Source of the DNA: Gemmatimonas sp. UBA7669
GTDB lineage: Bacteria > Gemmatimonadota > Gemmatimonadetes > Gemmatimonadales > Gemmatimonadaceae
Length of the DNA: 64,000 nt
Direction of reading: 5' to 3'
NCBI RefSeq assembly: GCF_002483225.1
Contig: NZ_DLHL01000011.1
Location: 124,001-188,000 of the forward strand
The notes under the pieces are model-generated. The model saw only the letters and a program-made list of their open reading frames with translations. It did not search any database and had not been told where the DNA came from. The translations under genes and the position numbers were made by a program. Below are positions 1-8,326 of this stretch, piece after piece; position 1 is the first letter of the stretch, and each line of letters begins with the position of its first letter.

Positions 1-296
1 AGCGCCGTCGCGATGTGATCGGGCAATTTCGCTTCTATGCCGAGCGTGAAGCTATTGCGCTCGGAGCGGAACGGGACTTCCGTAAGGCTCGTAGCGCGCG
101 CCCCTCTCCCGAGCATGCGAGCCACGAAAGCCTGCGCAACGTTGCGAGAGCGCAGCAAGTCGCCGAGCAGCATAGGGATGTCGAGCAGGGTCGTTTTTCC
201 AGACCCGTTGGATCCGGCAACAACCGCGAATGCTCCGAAGTTTATTCCGAGTCGTTCGAAGCACCGATAGTTGGTGGCGTCGATTCGCGAAATCAT
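1..296 (-). CDS. AAA family ATPase, N-terminal part (cut by window edge)
   Basis: This is the first 98 residues of a P-loop ATPase whose remainder lies to the left of the window. The protein begins MISRIDATNYRCF, followed by a Walker A motif GSNGSGKTTL at about residues 33-42; the 'xNYRCFxxL...GxFxVxxGxNGSGKTTLLD' pattern is typical of SMC/RecF-like AAA_15/AAA_21 ATPases found in OLD-type and restriction-associated proteins. The start ATG (296-294) overlaps the stop of the upstream DNA methylase as ATGA, so the two are translationally coupled and probably act together. Walker B, any TOPRIM nuclease domain or other C-terminal domain cannot be seen. No function beyond ATP-driven DNA or defence work should be assumed. 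Confidence 0.8.
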   Translation of the reverse strand, partial: MISRIDATNYRCFERLGINFGAFAVVAGSNGSGKTTLLDIPMLLGDLLRSRNVAQAFVARMLGRGARATSLTEVPFRSERNSFTLGIEAKLPDHIATA

Positions 297-2362
297 TTGC
301 CAGGCTCCGGGTAGACCTCGCGAAACTCGCGAAACGCCTCCGCGATGCGCGGCAGGTCGTCGTCGACGGTCTTCTCCTTCCGCCGGAGCACGCGGACCAC
401 GGAGTGTCCATTTACGCGGATGCGCTCGCGGTGCTCGACTTCTTCGACGAGCTCCTCGCCGTCGGGTCCGCGCTTGTAGAGCGTGTTCCCCCGCCGGTCG
501 AAGCCGACCTTTTCGGCGACGGCCATAAACACCGGGTAGTCGACCTTCTGGCCGAGGTCCTCCGCGCGGATCTCCTCGTCGGTCTTCTTCTTGAGGAAGA
601 GCAGGCTGGTCAGGATGTTCACGTTCGCCTCGACGATGAACACCTCCACCGGCAGGTCCACGCTGGCGAGAATCCAGCAATGCCGCAGCAGCCACCAGCG
701 GATGTACTCGTCGCCGGGGTTGCCGAGGATGCCGTCGGGGAGGACAATGCCGGCGCGCCCGCCGGCCTTGAGCCAGTCGAGGCTGCGTTCGATGAAGAGC
801 ACCTCCGGCGCCACGCTGCCCTGAAGCCGGCCCGTGTTCCGGAACCCCCCGTCCTCGGTCCGCTCCCAGATATGCGCCAGCTCGTAGTGGCGCAGGATGT
901 TCGGATCGGCGACGGGGATGTTCGACCCGAATGGAGGGTTCGTCATCACCACGTCCATCGTGCCGAGGTCTGCCTTGCCTTTGGCCTCGGAGACGCCTTG
1001 GAGGTGGCCGACGGGGAACTCGAGCGAGTTCATGTTGAACACCCGGGCCTGACCGTTGCTGGCCATGAGGATGTTCATCTGCGCCGCTCGCACCAGGAAG
1101 GGATCGAAGTCGGCGCCGAAGAGGTTGTGTTCCGCGAAGTTGATGAGCCGTTCCTGAATGGAAAAGAAGTCGTCGGTCGACTCCTCCCCAGACGGAACGT
1201 TTGTCTCGTCGTGAAGCCGGGAATCGATGTGCTTGAGGGTTGACACGAGGAAACCGCCGGTGCCGCATGCCGGGTCCATAACGCGCTCGTGAGGCTTGGG
1301 GTCGAGCATCTCGACCATGAGGTCGACCGGGCCCCGGGGGGTGAAGTATTGCCCGCGGTCGCCGCGGATGTTGTGCTTCACCAGCTCCTGGTAGGCCGCG
1401 CCCTTGGCATCGAGGGCCGTACGCCCGAGGTCATACTTGGCAAGCTCGCCGACGATGAACGCGAGGGCGCGGTCCGATAGCGTGATGCGGGGCGGGTTAT
1501 CGCGGAAAACGGTGTCTTTGTACTTCTTCGCGACCTCATCGACGAGCTGCTTGACGCGGGCGCGGATGGCCTTCTGGCCGTCGGGGTCGAACTGCTCGTC
1601 GACGAGCTGTTTCTTGCCACCCACCTGCTTCTCGAACATACCAGCCCAGAACCGCGGGGGCTGGTCCTTCGGGCGGCGCTCATCGTGGAGCTTGGCGAAG
1701 ATCAGGTAGAGGAACTGCCAGAAGGCGGCGTCCTTCGGCATGCCCTCGTTGCCGTGTATGTAGTTGTGGCAGCGGCGGAAGGCCGTCAGCAGCATGTCGC
1801 GATCGGCGCGGCGCAGCTGCGCGGTGGAGGCGACGGTGCGGCTGCCGAGCGTGCCGTCGGCCATGGGCCAGTCGCCGCGCGGGTGGAACTTGACGTCGAA
1901 CTTCGTGGTCTCCTTCTCAAAGAAGAAGAAGTCGAGACCGTTGGTCCACAGGCCCCAGCGGCAGTTCTCGGCGTCCTCTTGACCCATCACCGCGTAGAGC
2001 AGGCCGAACTCCTTCTCGGCCTGTTTGTGATCGCGCATCTTGTAGGCACCCTTTGACCCAGTCTTGGGCTCCTTGTCGCAAATGACCACGCGGCGAAGGT
2101 TTTCGGGAGTCTTGTCGGTACCGGTCTCGAAGATGGCGATATCGATGGACTTCTTGCGGCCGTCGACCTTCAACTTGTAGTCGGGGACCATGTCCTCGAC
2201 CGAGATACCGTACTCGTGGAAGAGTGCTCGCGCGATACGTTGGCGAACCTGCTCCTTTGGCGTGTCCTTCACCGGCTCGCCGGTGATGTAGTCGAGCAGT
2301 GTCCCCTCTTCCAAGGAGGTCAGCTCGTCTTGTTCATCATGCGGGGCTTCGATGTTCGACAC
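293..2362 (-). CDS. N-6 adenine DNA methylase with HsdR-N-like N-terminal domain
   Basis: 689 aa. Residues about 30-150 resemble the type I restriction HsdR_N / nuclease-like domain often fused to lone methylases; residues about 300-600 are an HsdM-type N6-adenine methyltransferase. The SAM-binding motif DPACGTGGF starts at D363 and the catalytic motif NPPFG at N475. It would transfer a methyl group from SAM to adenine in DNA. The start is GTG at 2362-2360, with an AT-rich TATATATA stretch just upstream and no clear Shine-Dalgarno. The stop overlaps the ATG of the AAA ATPase gene. No HsdS specificity subunit or HsdR translocase lies in the window. In the N-terminal domain the place where nucleases have ExK reads ICDKEP, so nuclease activity is doubtful. 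Confidence 0.9.
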   Translation of the reverse strand: MSNIEAPHDEQDELTSLEEGTLLDYITGEPVKDTPKEQVRQRIARALFHEYGISVEDMVPDYKLKVDGRKKSIDIAIFETGTDKTPENLRRVVICDKEPKTGSKGAYKMRDHKQAEKEFGLLYAVMGQEDAENCRWGLWTNGLDFFFFEKETTKFDVKFHPRGDWPMADGTLGSRTVASTAQLRRADRDMLLTAFRRCHNYIHGNEGMPKDAAFWQFLYLIFAKLHDERRPKDQPPRFWAGMFEKQVGGKKQLVDEQFDPDGQKAIRARVKQLVDEVAKKYKDTVFRDNPPRITLSDRALAFIVGELAKYDLGRTALDAKGAAYQELVKHNIRGDRGQYFTPRGPVDLMVEMLDPKPHERVMDPACGTGGFLVSTLKHIDSRLHDETNVPSGEESTDDFFSIQERLINFAEHNLFGADFDPFLVRAAQMNILMASNGQARVFNMNSLEFPVGHLQGVSEAKGKADLGTMDVVMTNPPFGSNIPVADPNILRHYELAHIWERTEDGGFRNTGRLQGSVAPEVLFIERSLDWLKAGGRAGIVLPDGILGNPGDEYIRWWLLRHCWILASVDLPVEVFIVEANVNILTSLLFLKKKTDEEIRAEDLGQKVDYPVFMAVAEKVGFDRRGNTLYKRGPDGEELVEEVEHRERIRVNGHSVVRVLRRKEKTVDDDLPRIAEAFREFREVYPEPGK

Positions 2363-2511
2363 TAACGTTGTCTATATATAAGGTGAGGTTTGCCGGTTTG
2401 GCCTGGGCGACTAGCTCTGACATGCGCACTGGAGCTGCCTCGTACGAGTTGCGTGGCGGCCCCCAGAATGTTCCATCGTAAAGTTACGAGCGACGCGACG
2501 CGCGCGCACGG

Positions 2512-2769
2512 TTAGCCTCCAGATATTGCCTCAGCGTTCGCCCCAGGCTTCGCCACCCAGATCCACCCTTCCTTAACCGCCAAATGCAATTCGTACGGCT
2601 GAGGGGCTACAGCTTGACCAGTCAGGAGGTCGTGCGCGACGAGCAGACATGCGCAGGCATCCCTAGCGTGGTTACTTAGATCCAGCCGGCCACCCGCGAG
2701 CCGGCGCTCCTTGCCCGGCCCCTTCCGCCGCTTCCGGTCCTCGAGGAACGGCCAGTAGTTCCCCTTGGA
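2512..2769 (-). pseudogene. In-frame ORF remnant after a stop, with an ABC-F-tail-like start
   Basis: Directly after the TAG of the 71-aa gene upstream, the same frame stays open for 85 codons to TAA at 2514-2512. Its first residues, GNYWPFLEDRKRRKGP, match the C-terminus of EttA in this window (GNYFAYIEDLKRRKGP) at 11 of 16 positions, and the DNA is similar as well. The rest (SNHARDACACLLVAHDLLTGQ and onward) is not recognised. It has no start codon in a good context. It could be a decayed partial duplication of the ettA 3' end, or part of an unrelated gene broken by the TAG. The stretch 2363-2511 holds nothing else that I recognise. Confidence 0.35.
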
Positions 2770-2985
2770 CTAACACGCGTTCCCCGTCCCCGTCTCACAA
2801 ACTAGAAACGCCAAATCCACCATGGACATTTCGGGATGGCGAGCGCGAAGTCGCGCTATCGCCGCTGCGTGCACGATCTCACTCAACTCCAGCGCATCCC
2901 GCAATCGTGCCTCGGGTGAACGTGCGCGCAACGCGGCCAGCCGTACGGCTTCCGCCTCCGCGCTCGTATCGCTCACCCGAGACAT
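2770..2985 (-). CDS. Small hypothetical protein (71 aa)
   Basis: 71 aa, starting MSRVSDTSAEAEAVRL, with a helical, Ala/Arg/Glu-rich body containing LRDALELSEIVHAAAIARLRARHPE. This resembles small 60-75 aa hypothetical proteins that begin 'DTSPEA..' and end with a 'RHPE' helix; their function is unknown to me. The start ATG lies 19 bp after the ettA stop. The C-terminus (ETGTGNAC) differs from what I expect for such proteins, so the reading frame may have been damaged; the frame continues beyond the TAG for 85 codons. Its reality is uncertain but codon use is normal. Confidence 0.5.
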   Translation of the reverse strand: MSRVSDTSAEAEAVRLAALRARSPEARLRDALELSEIVHAAAIARLRARHPEMSMVDLAFLVCETGTGNAC

Positions 2986-3004
2986 GACCGGCGCCCCATG
3001 AGAG

Positions 3005-4675
<1,671 letters not shown>

Positions 4676-4712
4676 GGGTGCGGACGGGGTGCAGGGAAGA
4701 ACGGAACCCTGA

Positions 4713-4718
4713 AGTATA
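4713..4718 (-). promoter_or_regulatory. Candidate -10 box of ettA
   Basis: On the minus strand the short gap upstream of ettA contains TATACT preceded by GT, about 38 bp before the start codon. There is no convincing -35 hexamer at 16-18 bp. It would allow ettA to be transcribed independently of the sigma factor operon. Confidence 0.3.
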
Positions 4719-4735
4719 ACCCGTCCGGTCTCCGG

Positions 4736-5065
4736 CTACGGCAGGCCCTGCGCCCTCGCTTCGGCCAGACGCGCCAGTACCTTGGCCTTGAGCGCGGCGG
4801 CCTGCGCCTCCCGCCCGGCAGTGGTGCTCTGGTCAATGTGCAGCAGCCCCAGAAAGCGACGCTGGGTCTCCGTGAGGTGCAGGCAGCCCGTGCAATGCGT
4901 GAGGTGGGCCTGCACTTCCTCCTGCGACAGGGCCGTCAGTTCGCCGTCGAGATAGGCCCAGAGCCGACGCGAGGTCTCACGACAGTCGATGCCGTTCTGC
5001 CCGGCGCCCCCGTCCAGACACGGCGCGTCCTGATTGTGTTGGTACTGATAGTCGTTCCCGCTCAT
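4736..5065 (-). CDS. Zinc-finger (ZAS) anti-sigma factor
   Basis: 109 aa, soluble, with no membrane segment. Cys28 followed by H54-x3-C58-x2-C61 (HLTHCTGC) is the zinc-binding anti-sigma (ZAS / zf-HC2) signature. Such proteins hold an ECF sigma factor inactive in the cytosol; soluble ZAS proteins such as RsrA release it when the cysteines are oxidised. Its ATG overlaps the stop of the sigma factor gene as ATGA, the usual arrangement for a sigma/anti-sigma pair. The lack of a transmembrane helix and the neighbouring thiol-redox genes favour a cytosolic redox or disulfide-stress sensor over an envelope sensor. That last point is inference. Confidence 0.85.
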   Translation of the reverse strand: MSGNDYQYQHNQDAPCLDGGAGQNGIDCRETSRRLWAYLDGELTALSQEEVQAHLTHCTGCLHLTETQRRFLGLLHIDQSTTAGREAQAAALKAKVLARLAEARAQGLP

Positions 5066-5655
5066 GCGCCCTGCCCTCCCGTGCGCAGTCCCAAGTCTTC
5101 CGCGTACTGCGCCAGTGCCTGCTGCAACTGCCTTCGCGCCCGATAGAGCCGAGAGCGCACGGTGCCCACCGGAATCCCCTCGGCCTGCGCGGCCTCCTCG
5201 TAGCTGTAGCCTTCCACGTCGATCATCATGACCAGCACCCGCAGGGAATCCGGCAAGGCCGCAATGGCCGTGTCGATGGCTGCCGCGAGGTCAGGCTGCT
5301 GCTGCCAGTCGTCGCCCAGTTGCCCGAGGAAGGTGGCGGCTTCACGCGCCCCGGCCAGACTCTCCAGCTCGGGCGACTCCAGCGACACGCTGTCGTCCTT
5401 CTTTCGCCGTGAGCGGAAGAAGGTGTTGCGGCACACCGTGAACAACCAGCGCGCCACATCGGAGCCCGGCTGGAAGGTGTGCCAGCCGCGCAAGGCGTTG
5501 AGGTAGGTGGACTGCACCAGATCCTCGGCCTCCGCATCATTGCCCGTGAGCCGGCGCGCGTACTGCAGCAGCCGAGGCAGGTAGGGCAAGGTGGAGGACT
5601 CGAAGTCCGGATGTTCGGCGGGATTTGCTGCTCCAGCCATCGTCTTCCCGGTCAA
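5062..5655 (-). CDS. RNA polymerase ECF sigma factor
   Basis: 197 aa. Region 2 includes AEDLVQSTYLNALRGWHTF (about residues 42-60) and the RWLFTVCRNTFFRSRR segment; region 4 is a helix-turn-helix ending VEGYSYEEAAQAEGIPVGTVRSRLYRARRQL (about 150-180). This is a typical sigma-70 family group 4 protein that directs RNA polymerase to stress promoters. It is transcribed divergently from the DsbD-like gene and is translationally coupled to its anti-sigma factor downstream. An inverted repeat lies 16-36 bp upstream of the start. A GGAAC-type promoter faces the other direction, toward the thiol-redox genes. Confidence 0.93.
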   Translation of the reverse strand: MTGKTMAGAANPAEHPDFESSTLPYLPRLLQYARRLTGNDAEAEDLVQSTYLNALRGWHTFQPGSDVARWLFTVCRNTFFRSRRKKDDSVSLESPELESLAGAREAATFLGQLGDDWQQQPDLAAAIDTAIAALPDSLRVLVMMIDVEGYSYEEAAQAEGIPVGTVRSRLYRARRQLQQALAQYAEDLGLRTGGQGA

Positions 5656-5670
5656 GTCGGCAAGGGCCGC

Positions 5671-5691
5671 GAACGTTCATCGTGAACGTCC
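5671..5691. promoter_or_regulatory. Inverted repeat in the sigma-factor leader
   Basis: GAACGTTCA-tcg-TGAACGTCC: 9-bp arms with one mismatch and a 3-nt centre, 16 bp upstream of the sigma factor start codon. It could be an operator or a small RNA hairpin in the 5' leader. No protein is assigned to it. Confidence 0.4.
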
Positions 5692-5760
5692 AAAGCCCTC
5701 AGGCAATTGTGACGGGTGGACCCGCCCCCTGTCCATGGCGGCTTTTGACGTAGCTTTCCG

Positions 5761-5788
5761 GGAACGGTCCACGTACCCGCCCCGTATC
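5761..5788 (+). promoter_or_regulatory. Candidate ECF-sigma promoter for the DsbD-like gene
   Basis: GGAAC at 5761-5765, a 17-bp spacer, then CGTATC at 5783-5788. This resembles ECF promoters (GGAAC -35, CGT-type -10). The -10 box ends 7 bp before the ATG at 5796 and no Shine-Dalgarno is visible, so transcription would begin at or next to the start codon and give a leaderless mRNA. The adjacent ECF sigma factor is the obvious candidate to read it. Confidence 0.4.
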
Positions 5789-5795
5789 CTGCCAT

Positions 5796-6533
5796 ATGGC
5801 TCTGCTTCAGCTCACCGATATCACCGCCCAACTGTCCGGCAACCCGGCCGCCGCGCTGCCCCTGCTGTTCGGCGCGGGGGTGCTCACCAGCCTCACGCCC
5901 TGCGTGTACCCCATGATTCCGATTACGGCGGCCATCGTTGGAGGTCAGTCATCATCGGAACAGGCAGGAATCACCAAGGCGTCACGGTGGCGACCTTTGG
6001 GCCTGTCCATGGTATATGTGGTGGGGCTGGCGTCGGTGTACGCCGGCCTGGGACTGCTAGCCGGGCTGACGGGTACAATGTTCGGCACCGTGTCCAGCAA
6101 CCCCTGGGCGTTTTTTGTCATGGCCAACCTGCTCATGCTGGCGGGGCTGTCCATGCTGGACGTGATACCGGTACGGGTGCCGGCGGCGGTCATGCAGCGG
6201 GCCGCCTACGCGGGCACGGGCGGACGGGCGGCCGGCGCCTTTGTCATGGGCGCCGCTTCGGGCCTCGTGGCCGCGCCCTGTTCGGCGCCAGTCATGGCCG
6301 CCGTGCTCACCTGGGTGTCCACCACGCGGTCGGCGGGCCTGGGCTTCACCTACCTGTTCGTGTTTTCGCTGGGGATGTGCACCCTTCTGGTGGCGGTCGG
6401 GGTATCGGCCGGAACACTCAGCCGCCTGCCGCGCGCCGGCGCGTGGATGCTCACCGTGAAGAAGGGCTTTGCCTTCGTGATGATCGCGATGGCGGAGTAC
6501 TATCTGGTGAAGATGGGGCAGGTGTATTTCTAG
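5796..6533 (+). CDS. CcdA/DsbD-like thiol-disulfide transmembrane protein
   Basis: 245 aa and almost entirely hydrophobic, with about six transmembrane helices. It matches the DsbD beta / CcdA membrane domain: TPCVYPMIPIT near residues 34-44 and APCSAPVMAAVL near 166-177 carry the paired redox cysteines in Pro-flanked positions, as in DsbD. It would carry electrons from cytosolic thioredoxin across the inner membrane to a periplasmic thioredoxin-fold partner. The periplasmic alpha and gamma domains of full-length DsbD are missing; the separate thioredoxin encoded next door probably supplies the acceptor. The start is supported by the family N-terminus, although no RBS is seen. Confidence 0.88.
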   Translation: MALLQLTDITAQLSGNPAAALPLLFGAGVLTSLTPCVYPMIPITAAIVGGQSSSEQAGITKASRWRPLGLSMVYVVGLASVYAGLGLLAGLTGTMFGTVSSNPWAFFVMANLLMLAGLSMLDVIPVRVPAAVMQRAAYAGTGGRAAGAFVMGAASGLVAAPCSAPVMAAVLTWVSTTRSAGLGFTYLFVFSLGMCTLLVAVGVSAGTLSRLPRAGAWMLTVKKGFAFVMIAMAEYYLVKMGQVYF

Positions 6534-6552
6534 CGAACTGCACATAACCGAT

Positions 6553-6611
6553 CAGTTTCGGGTTCTGAGTACGGGTTCCGGGTCATGGGTCCACTCAGAA
6601 CGCGAAACCTG
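6553..6611. repeat. Hairpin between the DsbD-like and thioredoxin genes
   Basis: Left arm 6553-6570 and right arm 6593-6611 are near-perfect inverted repeats (CAGTTTCGGGTTCTGAGT against the complement of ACTCAGAACGCGAAACCTG). The loop is about 22 nt and contains a second 'ggttccgggtcatgggt' run. It lies 12 bp upstream of the likely thioredoxin start. It may attenuate or stabilise the transcript. Its wording (cagaactc, acccat) resembles the edges of the palindromic repeat family found elsewhere in the window. Confidence 0.5.
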
Positions 6612-6623
6612 AACACAGAACTC

Positions 6624-7124
6624 ATGACTGATCTTCTCAACGCGTTCCGTCGCGCTGCCGCCATCGTGGCCGTGGCCGCCATGCCCGCCTTCGCCCAGGA
6701 CTCCGGCATCCCGGTGGGTGACAAGGCCCCCGGTGGCCCCTTGGAAACGCTCACCGGTCAGACCGTCGACCTGTCGAACTACATCGGCAAGCAGCCGGTG
6801 GTGATCGAGTTCTGGGCCACCTGGTGCGGCAACTGCAAGCAGCTCGAGCCGGCCATGCGCAAGGCCATCGCCACACACGGCAAGACCGTGCAGTTCGTGA
6901 CGGTGGCGGTGTCGGTGAATCAGTCCATCGAGCGCGTGAAGGCCTGGCAGGCCGCCAACAAGATGCCCGGTGTCTTGCTGTACGACCGCAAGGGAACCGT
7001 GAGCGGCGCCTATGATGTGCCGGCCACCAGCTACGTGGTGGTCGTGGACAAGACCGGCACCGTGGTCTACACCGGCGTGGGCGGCACGCAGGATCTCGAG
7101 GCCGCCATTCGCAAGGCACTCTGA
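6624..7124 (+). CDS. Periplasmic thioredoxin-like protein
   Basis: 166 aa from the ATG at 6624. This start is preferred because it yields a clean signal peptide (MTDLLNAFRRAAAIVAVAAMPAFAQ); an earlier in-frame ATG at 6585 lies inside a hairpin. The thioredoxin fold carries the redox motif WCGNC about 60 residues into the precursor and the cis-proline segment VPATSY near the C-terminus. Together with the preceding DsbD-like membrane protein it would form a two-part periplasmic reducing system for disulfides, cytochrome c apoproteins or damaged thiols. The LacI gene follows after only 14 bp. Confidence 0.85.
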   Translation: MTDLLNAFRRAAAIVAVAAMPAFAQDSGIPVGDKAPGGPLETLTGQTVDLSNYIGKQPVVIEFWATWCGNCKQLEPAMRKAIATHGKTVQFVTVAVSVNQSIERVKAWQAANKMPGVLLYDRKGTVSGAYDVPATSYVVVVDKTGTVVYTGVGGTQDLEAAIRKAL

Positions 7125-7138
7125 GCGGCGCGCGAGCC

Positions 7139-8191
7139 ATGCACGAGGAGACCCGTCCGGCGTCGGTGACCATTCGCGACGTGGCCAAGGCCGCGGGCGT
7201 GTCCATTGCCACGGTCTCGCGTGTGCTCAATGACGCCGCGCGCGTCACCGACGACACGCGCGACAAGGTGCGGGCCGTTGTGGAGCGCATGGGCTACGCG
7301 CCGCAGGGCCCGGGCCGCACACCGCTGCTGCGACGCACGCGCACCCTCGGCGTGCTGTTGCCCGAACTCTACGGCGAATTCTTCTCCGAGTTCATTCGCG
7401 GCATCGACGAAACCGCCAAGCGCCACGGCTTTCTCACACTCATCACGAGCGCGCGCCGCGAGGCACACGAAATTGCCGCGGCCGTCAGCAACATGCGCGG
7501 GCGCGTGGATGGCTTTCTGGCCGTATCACCATCGGTGACGGCACGCGCGACGCTGTCCGAAGTCGCCGATCGCTATCCCACCGTACTCGTGGGCGCGGGC
7601 AGTGATGTGGGGGCGTTTGCCGCGCTGTCGGTCAACAATTTCCAGGGCGCCGCGAGCATGATGAAACATCTGCTCTCGCTGGGCCATCGCTACATCGTGT
7701 TTCTGCGCGGCCCGCTAGGTCAGGTGGATGCCGCCGAGCGTCTGCATGCCGTGCGTGAGGTGGCCAACTGGTATGACGACGTGGAGCTGCGGGAGCTGCC
7801 AGGTGAGTACCGGATGGACGCGGCGTACGAGGCCATTTCCGAACTGCTGGCCGACGGCGTGCGGCCGGACGCGATCTTTGCGGCCAACGACACCATGGCC
7901 GTGGGTGCGATTGCGGCCGTGCGCGACGCCGACTTGCGCGTGCCGGAGGACATTGCGGTCACGGGGTTCGATGACATCCCGATGACACGTTTTCTGACGC
8001 CACCGCTCACGACGGTGCGGATGCCGATTTACAGTCTGGGTGAGCGCGCGGCGCTGCGACTGATTGAGGCGCTACGGAGCGGAGGCGGGGCGGTACCGGC
8101 TCGGCATGAGGTGCTGCCGGCGGAGTTGGTCATTCGGTCGAGTTGTGGGGCGGCGAAGAGGATGCTGGCGGAGTTGGATAGCGAAGACTGA
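7139..8191 (+). CDS. LacI-family transcriptional regulator
   Basis: 350 aa. Residues about 9-55 are a LacI helix-turn-helix (TIRDVAKAAGVSIATVSRVLND) plus hinge, followed by a periplasmic-binding-protein-like sugar sensor domain; GFDDIPMTRFLTPPLTTVRMP near residues 279-299 is the usual LacI C-subdomain core. It is a cytosolic DNA-binding dimer that probably responds to a sugar. There is no sugar-uptake or catabolic gene next to it, so its targets lie elsewhere. It follows the thioredoxin gene closely but is functionally unrelated. Confidence 0.92.
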   Translation: MHEETRPASVTIRDVAKAAGVSIATVSRVLNDAARVTDDTRDKVRAVVERMGYAPQGPGRTPLLRRTRTLGVLLPELYGEFFSEFIRGIDETAKRHGFLTLITSARREAHEIAAAVSNMRGRVDGFLAVSPSVTARATLSEVADRYPTVLVGAGSDVGAFAALSVNNFQGAASMMKHLLSLGHRYIVFLRGPLGQVDAAERLHAVREVANWYDDVELRELPGEYRMDAAYEAISELLADGVRPDAIFAANDTMAVGAIAAVRDADLRVPEDIAVTGFDDIPMTRFLTPPLTTVRMPIYSLGERAALRLIEALRSGGGAVPARHEVLPAELVIRSSCGAAKRMLAELDSED

Positions 8192-8198
8192 GGGTCGG

Positions 8199-8297
8199 AA
8201 TCACGCGATCCGCAACTCCCGGATTCTGTGATGCGGCAGCATGAGCCACGCACACTCATGACCCATTGCCCACGGCTCACGGCTGTGGATCGCGTAC
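8199..8297. repeat. Dispersed palindromic repeat, copy 1 (left arm truncated)
   Basis: This lies between two convergent genes. It contains the central hairpin ATCAC..ATCCG..CGGAT..GTGAT, then the conserved right arm TGTGATGCGGCAGCATGA, CCACGC, ACTCAT and CCCACGGCTCACGGC, ending CTGTGGATCGCGT. The same ordered words occur at 41969-42126, 53203-53358 and 53724-53802. The outer part of the left arm seen in the two full copies is missing here. Confidence 0.7.
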
Positions 8298-8326
8298 CGC
8301 GGTTCGCGACTGAGCATCCCACCCGC

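Noticed and set aside
230..1243. A 337-codon plus-strand frame at the left edge
   Set aside because: It is antisense to the DNA methylase, whose SAM and NPPF motifs are intact.
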